NCBI GenBank assembly: GCA_000310025.1
Contig: FN648365.1
Coordinates: 46,137 to 110,136 of the forward strand
DNA from: Ectocarpus siliculosus
Lineage: Eukaryota; Sar; Phaeophyceae; Ectocarpales; Ectocarpaceae
DNA length: 64,000 nucleotides
Reading direction: 5' to 3'
The notes under the pieces: generated by a model
Told to the model about the DNA's origin: nothing
The model's input: the letters and a program-made list of their open reading frames with translations, nothing else
Databases searched by the model: none
Part shown: piece by piece, positions 44,494 through 56,700 of the stretch
Layout: the number at the start of each line of letters is the position of its first letter
Position numbering within the stretch: position 1 is the first letter of the stretch
Position numbers and translations under genes: made by a program

Positions 44494-47290
44494 TCACACG
44501 ATGATGATGATGATGTTTGAACATATTGAAAAATTTGCATAAAACGAAAGAAAAACGAGCAAAAAAAAAATGGTACAGTCTGTCTGGTGAAATGAAGAGA
44601 CGAGTCTTGCTTTACAGCTGCAGCAGCGCAGTTCCAACCATCAACAGAGAGCGGAGCTTCTGTTACGGTTACATAGTTTACGGTACAGGGAGTTGCACCC
44701 TTCGGGATTAGCGTTGTTCCCATAGGGTGGTGTTGACAGTTCTGTACAGTTGCGGAACCCCTTGTCTCGGGCTTCGTGCTGCCGCCCGAAGCCCACTTAC
44801 TATTACTTACCCTTCCTGTTGGCATCCAGTGCTCAGCAATAATCAAAGTGCATACCGTATCCACGACTGGAGACCTTCTCCACGCTCCACAAGCCTACAT
44901 CTAGGCTTTCTCTACCGCTGTTCAAGCGCGCATCTTTGAACTCAGTACCGATCGAGAGGCTGCTACCATCAGGTCGGTAGCTTTTGGTAATCATTCTGGA
45001 GAGCGTGACTTCCTTCCTATACACACAACCATGGACTTGTGGCCACGAATAGCCACAAGTCTATGCCTAGAGAGACCCGCTCAAGTCACGAGATCCATCC
45101 CAAATCCGAGCCTCTCTTTCCGTCACATGGTGTCCGATCCGAGCACTGTAGTACATGTGCTGTTGTGGTACTGCTGTTGTGTAGACGTGAGGTACAGCAG
45201 CTCACGCTCACGCTGGGAAATGCGGCGAGGTTATTACTTCTGCCGCGACCCTGCCTGCATGTTGTTTTGTCGTATTGTCTATCGTTGCGGCTCGTGCTTC
45301 GAGCCGAACTGTCCATCGCGAAAGCACACCTGGGAGCCTCTAGGCTCTTGGGTGTCTGTCCCTTTGCTTTCAACCCGTTGTGGCCCTAGTTTTCTTGCTT
45401 GCTATAGCGTGCTGTGGGTACAGGTTACTGCTGCAGGAGACCCTGTGGCTCACACTTTTTCACTGCCGTGGGGAGAAGGAGGACCCTGTGGCTCACACTT
45501 CTTTACTGCCGTGGGAAGAAGGAGGACCTGGCCGCACACGCAGACGACGGAGGCTGGCTGTTTTCTGATGGGCGAGTTGCATGCAAGCTTGAGCCACACA
45601 CACCGTGTTGACCCCTGTTGCCGTCTTTCCCTTTCGGCGGCCGATAATGATGATGTTTATGAGAAATTAAGTGCATAATAAGTCCGAGCTTGAGTTGCAG
45701 ATTCAGGCCTTGCGGAAACCGGTGTGTGTGTGTCTCGCTTTCGCAACCTCTTCCTGGACTTGGAATACATGCGTCTGGTCTTTGCTGCTGGATGCAAGTC
45801 CACGTCCAAGGCCCAGGCCCAAGCGTCGCTAACACCAACGCGCCAATTCTTGCTACCACGTACGTACGTACCACGCCCTCTGATGGGCGCTGGACCCCAA
45901 TTTTCCATTTCCTCTGCTGCTTTCAAGCGTTTGCTCACCTACCTGCTGTCATATTTTATGCGCTAAAATGCTACATATTATGATGCATCGTCGCTTCATT
46001 CCGTCACCGGATCTTTATTTGGCGTTTCGTTATTCGACCATGGTTCCGCTATGATTTTCTATTACTTTTTTTTTTTTTGCCGCCTGCCTACAGTACATTT
46101 TTTATTACATTCACGCTGCCCTTTTGCGTTTTATACTCATAGCCATCTGCTTGATCTGCTCACTTATTATGTTGTTCTACCCTTCACCCAATATTTTTCG
46201 TTTTTTTCACCAGCAGCCTTAACCTGCTGGCCCTTACTCCCCTGGCTGGCTTCTTGTCTGTCGCACGTACGCACGCCCATCCATCTGAATGCATGTGCGT
46301 GTGAACCGCCTACTGCATGTAGTTCTATCTGCTGTACATCTTTTTGCTGACGGTGACCAGCATGTGAGCACGTTCCGCTGCATGCATCGATTCCGCATCA
46401 CTGGGGACGCTGGTTCCCAGGATGCCACCGTTTGTTTCTAGCTCGACCCCAGATGATTGCTTGCTCCGCACGGGAAGGCCATAGGTGGGATGTACGCGAA
46501 CACACACACTGCTCGATTCCCCGTTCTCGACCGTTGCCGCCTAAATCGAGAGCGTGATAGCATGGCGAGAATTGGTGTGGAACCAGCAGCTGCGTTGTGT
46601 GTCGCAGTCTCCCAGCCCGGGAGGTTGCGCCCCTTCTGCTCTCTCGTGCACTGCTTGTTTTACGTTGCCTGCCCTTTTGCTTCTCGTTTGCCGCGCGTTG
46701 CTTGTTGCTTGCTTGCTCGCTCCTCGTCTGCCGTGGGTTTTGCGTTGCCTGTTTTTCGCTCGTTTTGCTGTGCGCTTCGCACGTACATGGACTGCCTCCT
46801 TCATTATTATTATTATTATTTATTTTTATATGCTCGTTTTTTGCGACGTTCTTTTCTTTATCCTTCTGTTTCCTGTTTGGGGACATTTCTTTTTTTCCAA
46901 TAATCATTCCCATTTCTGAGTGTTCATGCTGACGTTGTCTCATAATCCTTTGTTTGCAACCACGCGGCTTGCACACTGGTGCATGTTCAGGCGTGCAACC
47001 CCATGCCTAACTCTCAGCTAACTAACCCTAACATGTGCTGGTATTTTGATATTTTTTCCGGTGTCTGCGGTATATTTTTCAAGGCTCACATGCTTCCCTC
47101 ATGCGATGCGTGGGTCATCGCGCATGGCATAAATTCCGTGCACGGTTGCTATCAGCTCACTCGTCTCCCGACCAGTTTTTTTTTCGGCGGTGTGGTTGGC
47201 GGGTGGAGGGAACATGTGCAGCGGCTGACCCGGGTGACTACACCCATGGCCGCCCCCCCGGAGGGGGGAGGTGCCGCTGGGTGGCTGCAC
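44494..47290. other. No supported gene; low complexity
   Basis: The 215-codon plus frame at 45031-45678 contains a duplicated 'ccctgtggctcacactt' segment and is Cys/Ser/Arg-biased. The 192-codon minus frame at 46398-46976 is a reading of T/C-rich low-complexity DNA ('gcttgcttgctcg', ATT repeats near 46802). I do not accept either as a gene. Confidence 0.5.
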
Positions 47291-47299
47291 CGACGTCTG

Positions 47300-47575
47300 A
47301 TATTGGTGTAGCTGCCACTCCTGGCGGCTGCATTGATCTTGGGTATTAGGTGTAGCTGCCACTCCTGGCGGCTGCACCGGTGTCTGGTATTGGTGTAGCT
47401 GCCACTCCTGGCGGCTGCATTGATGTTTGGTATTAGGTGTAGCTGCCACTCCTGGCGGCTGCACCGATGTCTGATATTGGTGTAGCTGCCATTCCTGGCG
47501 GCTGCATGATGTTTGGTATTAGGTGTAGCCGCCACTCCTGGCGGCTGCACCGGTGTCTGGTATCACTCTCCATTT
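47300..47575 (+). repeat. 43/44-bp minisatellite
   Basis: Six to seven units of 'gtgtagctgccactcctggc' followed by 'ggctgca' and a 'gatattg' or 'ggtatta' tail. Two subtypes alternate: one with 'ccg(a/g)tgtctg', the other with 't(t)gat(c/g)tt(g/t)ggtatta'. The alternation points to expansion of an 87-bp dimer. Confidence 0.92.
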
Positions 47576-48720
47576 CGCCAATAATATAGTGTTACAACGA
47601 GTCGACACTCGTACAACTTCTATGTACAGTCGGCATCTGGTCCATACTGCCGTAGAAATAAATACGTCGAGCCATACACATTTTTCCCCATATAATATGT
47701 ATCACGTCACGACTACCATCTTGTGAGTACATATAGATAACATGATTTCATATGTTCACATGAGCGGCACTTCTTTTCTGACTCTCCTCACTCTCTCTCC
47801 ATGATGATCTCTCTTGCCCGTTAAGCGTAAAAGAAATGGCTGCTGATGACGCCGGCATAGTAGTAGCAGTAGCTTATCTCATCGCAGTTGTGTGGCTCAC
47901 GAACGTTTGGCACACCACAGTCCATATTATATATGCTTGGCCGAGCAATCATATTCATTTCAGCTCCGCCCTCCGCATGACATCTGCAATACTGTATGCC
48001 GCGCTACAGCTTGCTGCTGCAACGCATACGGATATTTACTCAGTCAGTTGAAAACACACGATGAACCTGGCGAGTAGACGCCGGGCGCACTTCTGGCGTT
48101 GAGGTCGATCGAGGTATGTCTATTGAGCGGGGCGGCGAAAGCCGTCAGCACTACACTCTCCGTATATTTTGATGTTTGTGAGACACTATTTGCTACTACT
48201 GGTGGATGGCATGAATCGAGTACGCCCTCTCTCTTTCTGCACCGCTCCACATTTGTTCTCATTTTCAAAAATGTTTTTTTACTGGCACGAATGATGAGTA
48301 CCACATAATATCGCGTATCTTGGAATCGCGCTATATTGAGCGGGGCGGCGAAAGCCGCCAGACCACTTGTATGTTTGTGAAGGTTAGACCTACTCACCCG
48401 GGGGGCGCCCGTTGGTTCTTCCTCAGTAAGACTCATCGTGTCCCCCTCGCCCACCTCTTTGCAACGAGCAAGCTCGTTTACGCGCAGACAGACTCCAGAG
48501 GTGGTGGTGCTCGACTACTATTATTATTATTGTACTTTCAACCAACTCCATCGTGGACGGCGGTTGGTTGTGGTTGTTGCATACTACTACAACAGCAGTA
48601 GCGTTTGTGGAGGAAGAGGCTGGCTGTACTGCTGTATGTAGAGACTTCCGTGCATGGTAAACAGCAGTAGTCTGAATTCGAACAAATCGTTTGGCAAACC
48701 GAAACAACGGTGACATGAAA
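47576..48720. other. No supported gene; short duplicated motif
   Basis: 'attgagcggggcggcgaaag' followed by 'ccg(t/c)cag' occurs at about 48121 and 48333, 212 bp apart. ATT microsatellite near 48520-48532. Frames on both strands are short. Confidence 0.5.
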
Positions 48721-48734
48721 ATAGACCGCTTCGG

Positions 48735-48925
48735 AAGTTGTTTTTTGGGTCAGACAAACTGCTCAGACAAAAAGAGGGTCAGATTTTTTGGAATGTGTAG
48801 CCGGTAACGGTTTTATTTGTCTGAGGCTGGCCCACTTTTCTCCCGCGGCTCAGACAAAAGCCTCTCTCCACCCTCACTTTATCTGAGGCGAGGGTTCCTG
48901 TTCAAATAGGTCCAGATTTTTTAGC
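48735..48925. mobile_element. MITE-like sequence with repeated CAGACAAA ends
   Basis: Repeated 'tcagacaaa' words and their complements ('tttgtctga') surround 'ggtcagattttttgg' and 'gtccagattttttag'. A related fragment ('caaaaaatctgagcctcttttc') occurs at 49676-49735. Palindromic arrangement without coding potential suggests a small non-autonomous DNA element. Confidence 0.45.
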
Positions 48926-51900
48926 AGCAACAGCGTCGTAGTGTAGTAGGAACCCACAAGATGGTATCGCAGGGTACAGACAGACTCGTCCGAGCCTCCT
49001 GTCACCACACCGCGACCACTGGACGACGGACCTACTCCTCCTCCGATGCTGGCGGTGTGTGTCTACAGCATAATATGTGTATGTATGAGGTGATCGATGG
49101 GGAAGGAACCGACCAAGGGTGGGATGAGACAAGTGTCATCAGCCTCAAAATAGAGCAACTCTCTTGTCTACAACCAGTTCGGGAGAACACCCAGACCATG
49201 AGCTGTAGGCCACTCGAACTGCTGGGAGGTGGCCCAAAAGTTGCCTTGTGTTACTCTGTATCGGCTCCACGCCCTCTAGACAGCTGCTGCGGTTTGCAAT
49301 GCTGCTTAAAAAATCGCTGTGTGAGAAGTGTGAGGGTGACTGTACTCGGCTAGAGTTGTGCCGCTGCTGCTAGCTGCCGCTGCTGCTGCTTGCTGCTGCT
49401 GCTGCTGCTGCTGCTGCTTTTGAATGAACCGCCACCCCTCTCTTTCGCAAGCGGCTGAGAGTTTGCTTGAAAGAAGCCTTTACAAGGGGTACTTCTCTGC
49501 GGTGGCAACACCCCCGCTGGATGCTCCCGGCACCGTGGATGATAGCAGCAGCCAACCAAGCACAACGACAGCTCTCTTTTCGTTCGTGTAGACAAAAGGG
49601 AAGAAGCGGCGTGGGGAACGGTGCACGCGAGTCTTTCGGCCAATCAGCGGGGGGGCCGTTGCCACGTCATGCGGACAAAAAATCTGAGCCTCTTTTCGGA
49701 TTTTTTTATTCCAATTTTTGTCTGGGCAATTTTTTTTATTTTTCTTAATATGACACAACGAAACCATCTCTATCATAGAAAAGAGTCTGAGACAGATTAG
49801 CAATGGATTCATAGCGTCAGAAAGTACCTGTATGTCTACGATTTCCCAGACAGCATATAGGGACATCTCCCCTGCGGGTAACAGGCTCAACAAGACAGTT
49901 TGGTAGCTGTCTTGTGTGTCTCATATATGTTATGTTGGGAAGGTGCAGATGATATGTGTTAGGTACTGGTCGGGCGTTTTGTGTTTGGCACCCTTTTAAA
50001 CGTATTTTCAATGTGGTACGCGTATGTACCGGGTATTTGGGTTGTATATGTGTGGATACATTTCGGAGTATGTGCGGACACACGGGCGTGGTCTCACCAT
50101 TTTCTTACCTTTTTATGGAATTTCGTGCTGTTTATCTGCAAATGGCACGGGAGAACATTTTTTTCTTTTCATTGCCTCCTGACGTGGTCGTCGATAGAGG
50201 CATGTGGTTGAGGTTTCATCACCGATTGTGGGTGTGTGTTAAATGCAGTGGGTATGGCTACCTATCTCGCCCGTATGTAGGTAGAAGGTATGACTATCTC
50301 TCCCACTAGTAGGCAGAGTGGACCACAAGTAAAGACAGGGTCGATCATTACATGTATGTTACATCATTTTTGTATTTGGCATGAAACCGGGAAAACTTAG
50401 ACTTCGCGTTCAGAACTGGACTTCGCGTTGAGGAACGGTCCCGAACCGACGCCAAACCGTCGATTTGATTCCGAAAACCAAATCAAACACGTCACGGCCT
50501 GCGACACCAAACGACCAATCGCCCCAAAAACTTCCTCATCGGCCGCCGCTCCAAATGGGCACTGGTAAGCCCCTACGCTGGTGTGCGCATGCTCTGGTGT
50601 ATGGTAGACATGTTGCCGTTGCTTTGGCGCGTGTAGGCAGCACCGCGGCCTCATGGCAAAAAACCTAATCACCACGTCGGAGAGAGGGAGAGAGAACGAG
50701 CCCTCGGTCACACACACACCCAAAACGAAAGCTTTACGTGTGTCGTGGCTCCTGGCGTACATGTTGGAGACTGCTGTCCCTCGCCTCACGCACGCCCTAC
50801 TCTACACACACACACACAGCACGTTGGTAGTGGATAGACAGACGTACAGCAGCAGTAGGGATAGAAGGAGAGATACAGGGCATCATCACGGGTAGGATGG
50901 AGAAGAAGAAGAAGAAGAAGAAAGAAGAGCGCAGTCGGGGCAACAACGAAAAGTCAGCCCAATCAAGGACAGGCCGATCTCGTTTGGACATCCACCCGAG
51001 CAGGGCGCGCCACAAGCAACGCCTGCCTGATTTGCTCGTGACCCTGTCGGCACGCTCTCTCTTGATACATGTGCGGGTCTATTGTGGCTCTGCCTGTACT
51101 CTCTCTTTCTCGAAACGTGTGCCGGTCGGTGGTCTATCCACCTTTTGTTTTTTCGGTCGCATGTATGTCCTCCTCCTCCTCCTCCTCCTTCTGTTTTGAC
51201 CCTTCCTTGCAACGACCGCGCCTCATGTATGTATAAACAAAGTGTACGTGCTCCCTCGCACAACAACAACAACAGCACACGCGAGCACGCCTTTGACCTG
51301 TCTGTAGCTGACCTTCCACACAGCACGCGGCGAAGGAGTAGAGAGCTGCGCAAACCTAGTGGCAGAAAGGGTTGCGAGGAGAAGAGCACAGCGTGTGTAC
51401 GCAGGTAGGTATGGGTAGGACTTCGCCCCCCCTCTGTCAGCGTAGGTATTGTAGTAGTCTTCTTTATGTGTGTTGTCGTACAGCAGTAACTACTGCCGTA
51501 TTTCCTTCTCCGCCGTGAAACTGAACCTGCAGCAGCAGTATTCCACCACCGTCCGTTGCACAGACGGAGTGGCTAAAATGGACGTGATCATGTGTGATTG
51601 TTTGTTCGACGAGTCGAACCAAATGTTGGTGACGGGTACCGTTCGGCAAGGGTGATGAAATGGATGCACTGCTTCGATCCCCGCGGACAGGTCAGACAAC
51701 ACCGGGTCCGAGAACAGCAGTGCGTTCCTGCCTAAAGACAAGCAGGGGGTCATCCGAGCTTGGTTTTGGTCGCCTATCTGGGAGAGCCCATGATGTACTT
51801 CTGCTGTAGAAGGGAGATGTCGCCTATCTGGGAGGGCCCATGATGCACTCACTGCTGCTGTAGTAGAAGAAGGGAGACGAGCCAACTTCTTCAAATTGCG

Positions 51901-53765
51901 AGCCAGGTACGGTGCCTCTCTCACAACAACTGCTGTGCTACTGTAGGCTACTTGTATTGGTGTTTTACATGATGAGAAGGTAGGGGTATTCGATATCAAC
52001 AACGGAAGCATGGTGTACAGACGCTCTTCCGCGACTTTGTACTGCCTGTTGATAAGCACGATGACCACTAGATCACTAGTCAGGGTTGCGGTGCGCTCGC
52101 CATTTGACGAGGGGGGTTTCTGTGTAGTCTCACAATGAGTTTTGTCTGTTGTCACTCTTGGTGTGAAACGTCGTTCCTACTTTAGTTAAGCTCTCCTTCT
52201 GGAGCAGTGACCGATACTAGGAGTTGCAATGTCACGAGATAGATATTGTTTTGTCGTGGTGCTCGTCACGCTTTTCCTCCTTGTTTGGCTCTGTTTTGCT
52301 ATGCTGCCACTCCATGCCCCTTGTCTAAGCTGATGATACGTTTGGCCGCGTCTTCCATTGTCAGGGGCGTCGTTGCTTGGACCACCGCTTGGAATGGAGG
52401 ACAGGGGAGATGGAAAGAGGCTACACAGGAGTGGAACAGCTTGTAATGGAGGACAGGGGAACATGGGTCGGGGCGGTACCTTGGGAAAGCTTGAGACCAC
52501 GTCTGGGGCTGCACGTGATCGAAAGAAGGCGACGCGGCGGGGCGGGGATAATAATTAGAAGTGCGTACCAATCGGATTGCAGGCCGTTTTCCCTCCCAAA
52601 TATGGAGCACGTTCGGGCAGCAAGTGGATACTCTTATTTTGTTTTAGGCGTAAGTTGGCGTAGGATTCGGTGGTAACTGTTTGTTGCGCGGGGGCATGAA
52701 GGGTGGAGCACGCACGAGGGACCACACCCGCTCCGCATGCTAGAGTGAGAGGTAGCGGCGCATCAATAATAGTATCAGCAGTGGTGTGGCAGAAGGTTCT
52801 GAGTTCGGCGTTTGTAGCGCCCCTCGTGCTTGCTGTTGTCGCAACAGGTTGGAAAGCAGCCGCATGTGATAAAGGTCGAGAGGCAGCGAGATGAGTAATC
52901 CTAGGCACGTTATTCGTGACTGTTTGTACACGCCTCTGTATACAGCATTGGCAACGTCAGGAGACGAAGCGTTGCCGTCGTCTTACAGCAACCGAATGTC
53001 TAAATGTGATGCATGTAGAGGCGCGTACTAAATTGGTACGGTTACCCACTTCGTTTGTGTGGAAGGTCCAACCCTCCAACCCTCTTCTTCAGTAGAAGAG
53101 AGTGCCCACCCAACAACACAAGAAAAGTTCCCTTTTTTTTTTTACTGTTGTACCATTGAAAGAACCAATCGTCCACTCACATAGAAACAGGGACGATGAA
53201 GCGAGGAGATGGCGGTGGCCGCCAAGCATTTCGAACAACGCATACGTTTCACACCACACTCCGTCACTCGCTGTGGGTAAACCGACGCCCGTCCAACAAA
53301 GTAGATCATTCCGCACACCGATACCGTTGGGACGTTGCACGTTGATACTGCCCAAGAAACGGGTGTGTGTCCGTCGCCTACAATTAATTCGTTCTACCGT
53401 GCTGCTACTTGAATGTGAAACGATGCGAAATTAGTCGACGGGCAAGAAACGAACAGAAAAAAATATACACCCTGAGAGAAACTGGCGAGGGTGCACTCGG
53501 GAGTTCCTCAGTAGACTCAATCATGCTCTTCCCTGGTACCTCCCCCCCCCCAAAAAAGAAGAGTACACCCTCCCAACCCCCTCCCCTCTCCTATTGCCTT
53601 TAGTACCGGAGCAGTCTCCACACCAACGACACAGACAGCAATTATTGTTCCTTGAAGACGGCCATCTCTATATTGCCATTACCCATGTGGCCGAAAAAAC
53701 AAATGCAAGAAAAAAAAACGGTAGTCGACTTCTCTGTACTACCTCTGTATGGAAAACAACAAGCT
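48926..53765. other. No supported gene; many microsatellites
   Basis: CTG run at 49378-49420, GAA run near 50904-50922, TCC run near 51167-51190, CA run near 50805-50818. Between 51470 and 52155 frames are open on both strands (61 residues plus, 221 minus). The plus frame reads like protein over about 30 residues (51570-51650) but is isolated. The duplicated 'tcgcctatctgggag(a/g)gccca' at 51769 and 51820 is a short local repeat. I find no gene model with consistent splicing. Confidence 0.45.
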
Positions 53766-56700
53766 CTAGGGACTCCCCCCCTCGTCGTTGCAGGATGATT
53801 CCGTTTCCGGCGATTTGTACGATCCAGGGCGAACGACAGACAAGCCTGGTTGGACGTGTACCACCCGACCCCGGCCCTCGGCAGCAATTTCCTGGCACAC
53901 CTTGAGGAACACAGGGAACTCAGTAGAGCCGGTTCCCCTGAACTTCGCAACCAGATTGCTCGTCGAGTCAGTTCGTGTACACCTGTTCCGAACCTCGTGG
54001 GTTCCAACGTTATCTTCGGATTCATCCCACAAGGCGTAGAACGCCGGGCAAGATGTGGCAACCCTAAGATAAAGGCCAGCGTCCTCGGACACGACGCTCT
54101 CTTCGGACTCCTTGCACATCCGCCTTAGCAGTTGGGTGTCAGCGACGTGAAGGAGTCGCACGTACTGGAGGTTTTCGTCGTCGTCGTCGGGTTCAATCGA
54201 AGCATAGGCCTGCTCGCGCGAATCATACACGATGTACTCCCCCCACACGGGAAGGTCGGAAGCGCCCACCTTGTAGCGCTGGGCATCCAGGGCGAAGAGA
54301 GCCGCACGAACGCCTAGCTCTTCCGGCGGCTGCGGCACGACATGCGCACAGAGTTGAGGTTTGACGAGTTTTGAGACGAACAGGAGCAGGCAGATGGTTC
54401 TAACGAACAAGAGGGTAGAGCACTGTACAAATTGGACAACAGATTCGAGGGAGATATTGCGCAAATTAGTTTGGGGAGTTTGCGACATGAAACGGTGCAC
54501 GCTACCTACATTCATTCAAGGGTTCGGTGAGACCGCGATTTTTTTTTTTTATCAGATTAAAGTTTTTGTTTCTGAGAGGCGAATCCATCATGGCCGCCCA
54601 CCTCCCGACATCCATACATACACATGCCAATACTACTGCAAATATGCAAGACAGCTTCTTGCAATAAACTCACGTCCAGGCGTACTTCCCACTGGAAGTC
54701 ACGAGCCACCTTACACGCCACTTCAACCATGGCTTGGATCCTAGCGCCTTCTTCATCCTTCCCCCCTAAAACCAAATTTGCCGTCCAGGTGTCGATTTGG
54801 TCGACGATACCTCGCGGGGTGTTCTCCGGGGGAATGCCAAGCGGCAGCGTGCCATGGCGGACTTTGTGGATGTTGGTGGCCGGTGATTTCCGCTTTGGAG
54901 ATTGGAAGCAGCAAAGTATACAGGAGTTGAGAAAGGAAGGACCGGAGCGGCGGTTGGTGGGCTTAAAGAACGCGTAACCTGCACGCATATGTAATATCTC
55001 GCTCTACTTGTAGACTACACATCCATATATATTTATATGGTATTGAACTTTCCAGCACAGTCATCGCACGTATCCCCCACGACTTTCCTACAGTAAATAC
55101 CAACGACGGCAGGAAAGCGGACGCATTACCAAGCAAAAGGAAGTTGAGCAAGTCTACCTACACTCACTGGGGGGGGAGGACCTGTGTTAGGGATGTGCTG
55201 ACAAGGGGAAAGCTGCAATGCATGTCGCTATTGCACAACAACAAGTATCCTTCGGGTGCCCACCATGAATATTCCCATTCTCCAGGGGTCTTCGAAGGCT
55301 CGCTCCGCCCGTGTGATGATGCCTTCGCGCTCGTTTGGGTCCGTTAGGAACAAGCCCACATTCCGCCCGTAATTCAGTGCTGTCTCGAGGACACCGTCCT
55401 TGTCGGCGGTAAGCGTCATGACGGTGTCCCCTTGCTTCGTGAAACTTGGGGATGCATAAAACGACAGAGTATACAGAACTGTGAGGTATGAGGGTTACGG
55501 TAGGGCTTGTGCGGCATGTGGAATTCTGGTACTTGGCACTCATCGAACGAGGGTTAGGGCGTCCAGGTATGTTATTATTTGATTGAGTGAAGACGACTAT
55601 CCCCCGTACACCACCCGCACAACAACAAATAGTTCTTCCCATCCTGCCGATACGCCCCCCCCCCTCGTACCTGGTCCGGTGAGAACCCGGCGTGCTCCGT
55701 CCCGGCTTTGTAGGGATGCGAGGTCAATGGTCTAACGACTACGGCATGCACGACTATGAGTACACCCCCCCCCCCCTCGTACCCCATTGAAGACACACCC
55801 CACCCCCATCTACCGCGTGGTCCGTCCTGTCAAGGACGCGTGGTTAATGGTCTACCACGCGAGGAGAGTAACCCCCACTCTACCCACTCACGGCCCACCG
55901 CCATCTACGCAAATGTGCTACTTAGATGGGTGAGGGGTGAGATCCCCCCCGGAAGTTGGGAACAAGAAATAAAACAAACTATATGAATGGAGATATATCC
56001 AAACCCCACGCGCCATGTGGGCATTTCATGGGTGACGAGGATGAAGTATTTTATTTTCACGTACGAGCCTCTCATGTCGCGGAGTAAAGCGGCTCCTTCA
56101 AGACTCAGGGGCTCACCGTTGAATCCCCCAGGAGGCGACGTTGTTGTGGAAGCATCGAGAAGCCCCAAGGTAGGGAACGTCGTTCATGACGCACTCGTGG
56201 CCATTGTTGACAGGAATCCGCTCGCCATTTGCCCAAACCTTATCCGGAAAGTTCTGCGGCAGCACGTCCTTGTTGCATCGGAAGCTAGCGCCATCGGGAT
56301 GAGCGATAAGAAAGATGTCGACACCCCCTGAAAGATGGTTTGCCTTGGATGTAGCTGTGATTCCACCTCCCCTCTTTCCGTACACAACCACCAGCGGATT
56401 GTCTTCTACAACCAGTCCCAAATCGGGCTGCTTGAGGGCGTCTACACGGTGAAAAAGGAGCAAACAAGAAGCAACACGACACAATCGAACAAGGACGGCG
56501 CCTGTTAGTCCGTACGTGACGGAGGGGACAAAGGGCATCGGGAGCGTCTTCTTCTTCGCGCCCAGATAGTCCCTCCAAACTCCACGTCATTCCCCGCTAA
56601 AAAAAAATCGAAAGCAAGACGACGACGACCATGCTGACGTGAAAGCTCGTACAAGAGAGAAAAAGCAATAAATAGACAACACTGACCCTCGATGCGCCGA

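Noticed and set aside
45031-45678. 215-codon plus-strand open frame
   Set aside because: Contains a translated local DNA duplication, has biased composition, and shows no splice or domain support.
46398-46976. 192-codon minus-strand frame rich in Lys/Asn/Arg
   Set aside because: Product of T/C-rich low-complexity DNA with ATT and GCTT repeats.
51490-52155. 221-codon minus-strand frame
   Set aside because: Overlaps short local repeats and an opposing frame. No domain or matching exons.
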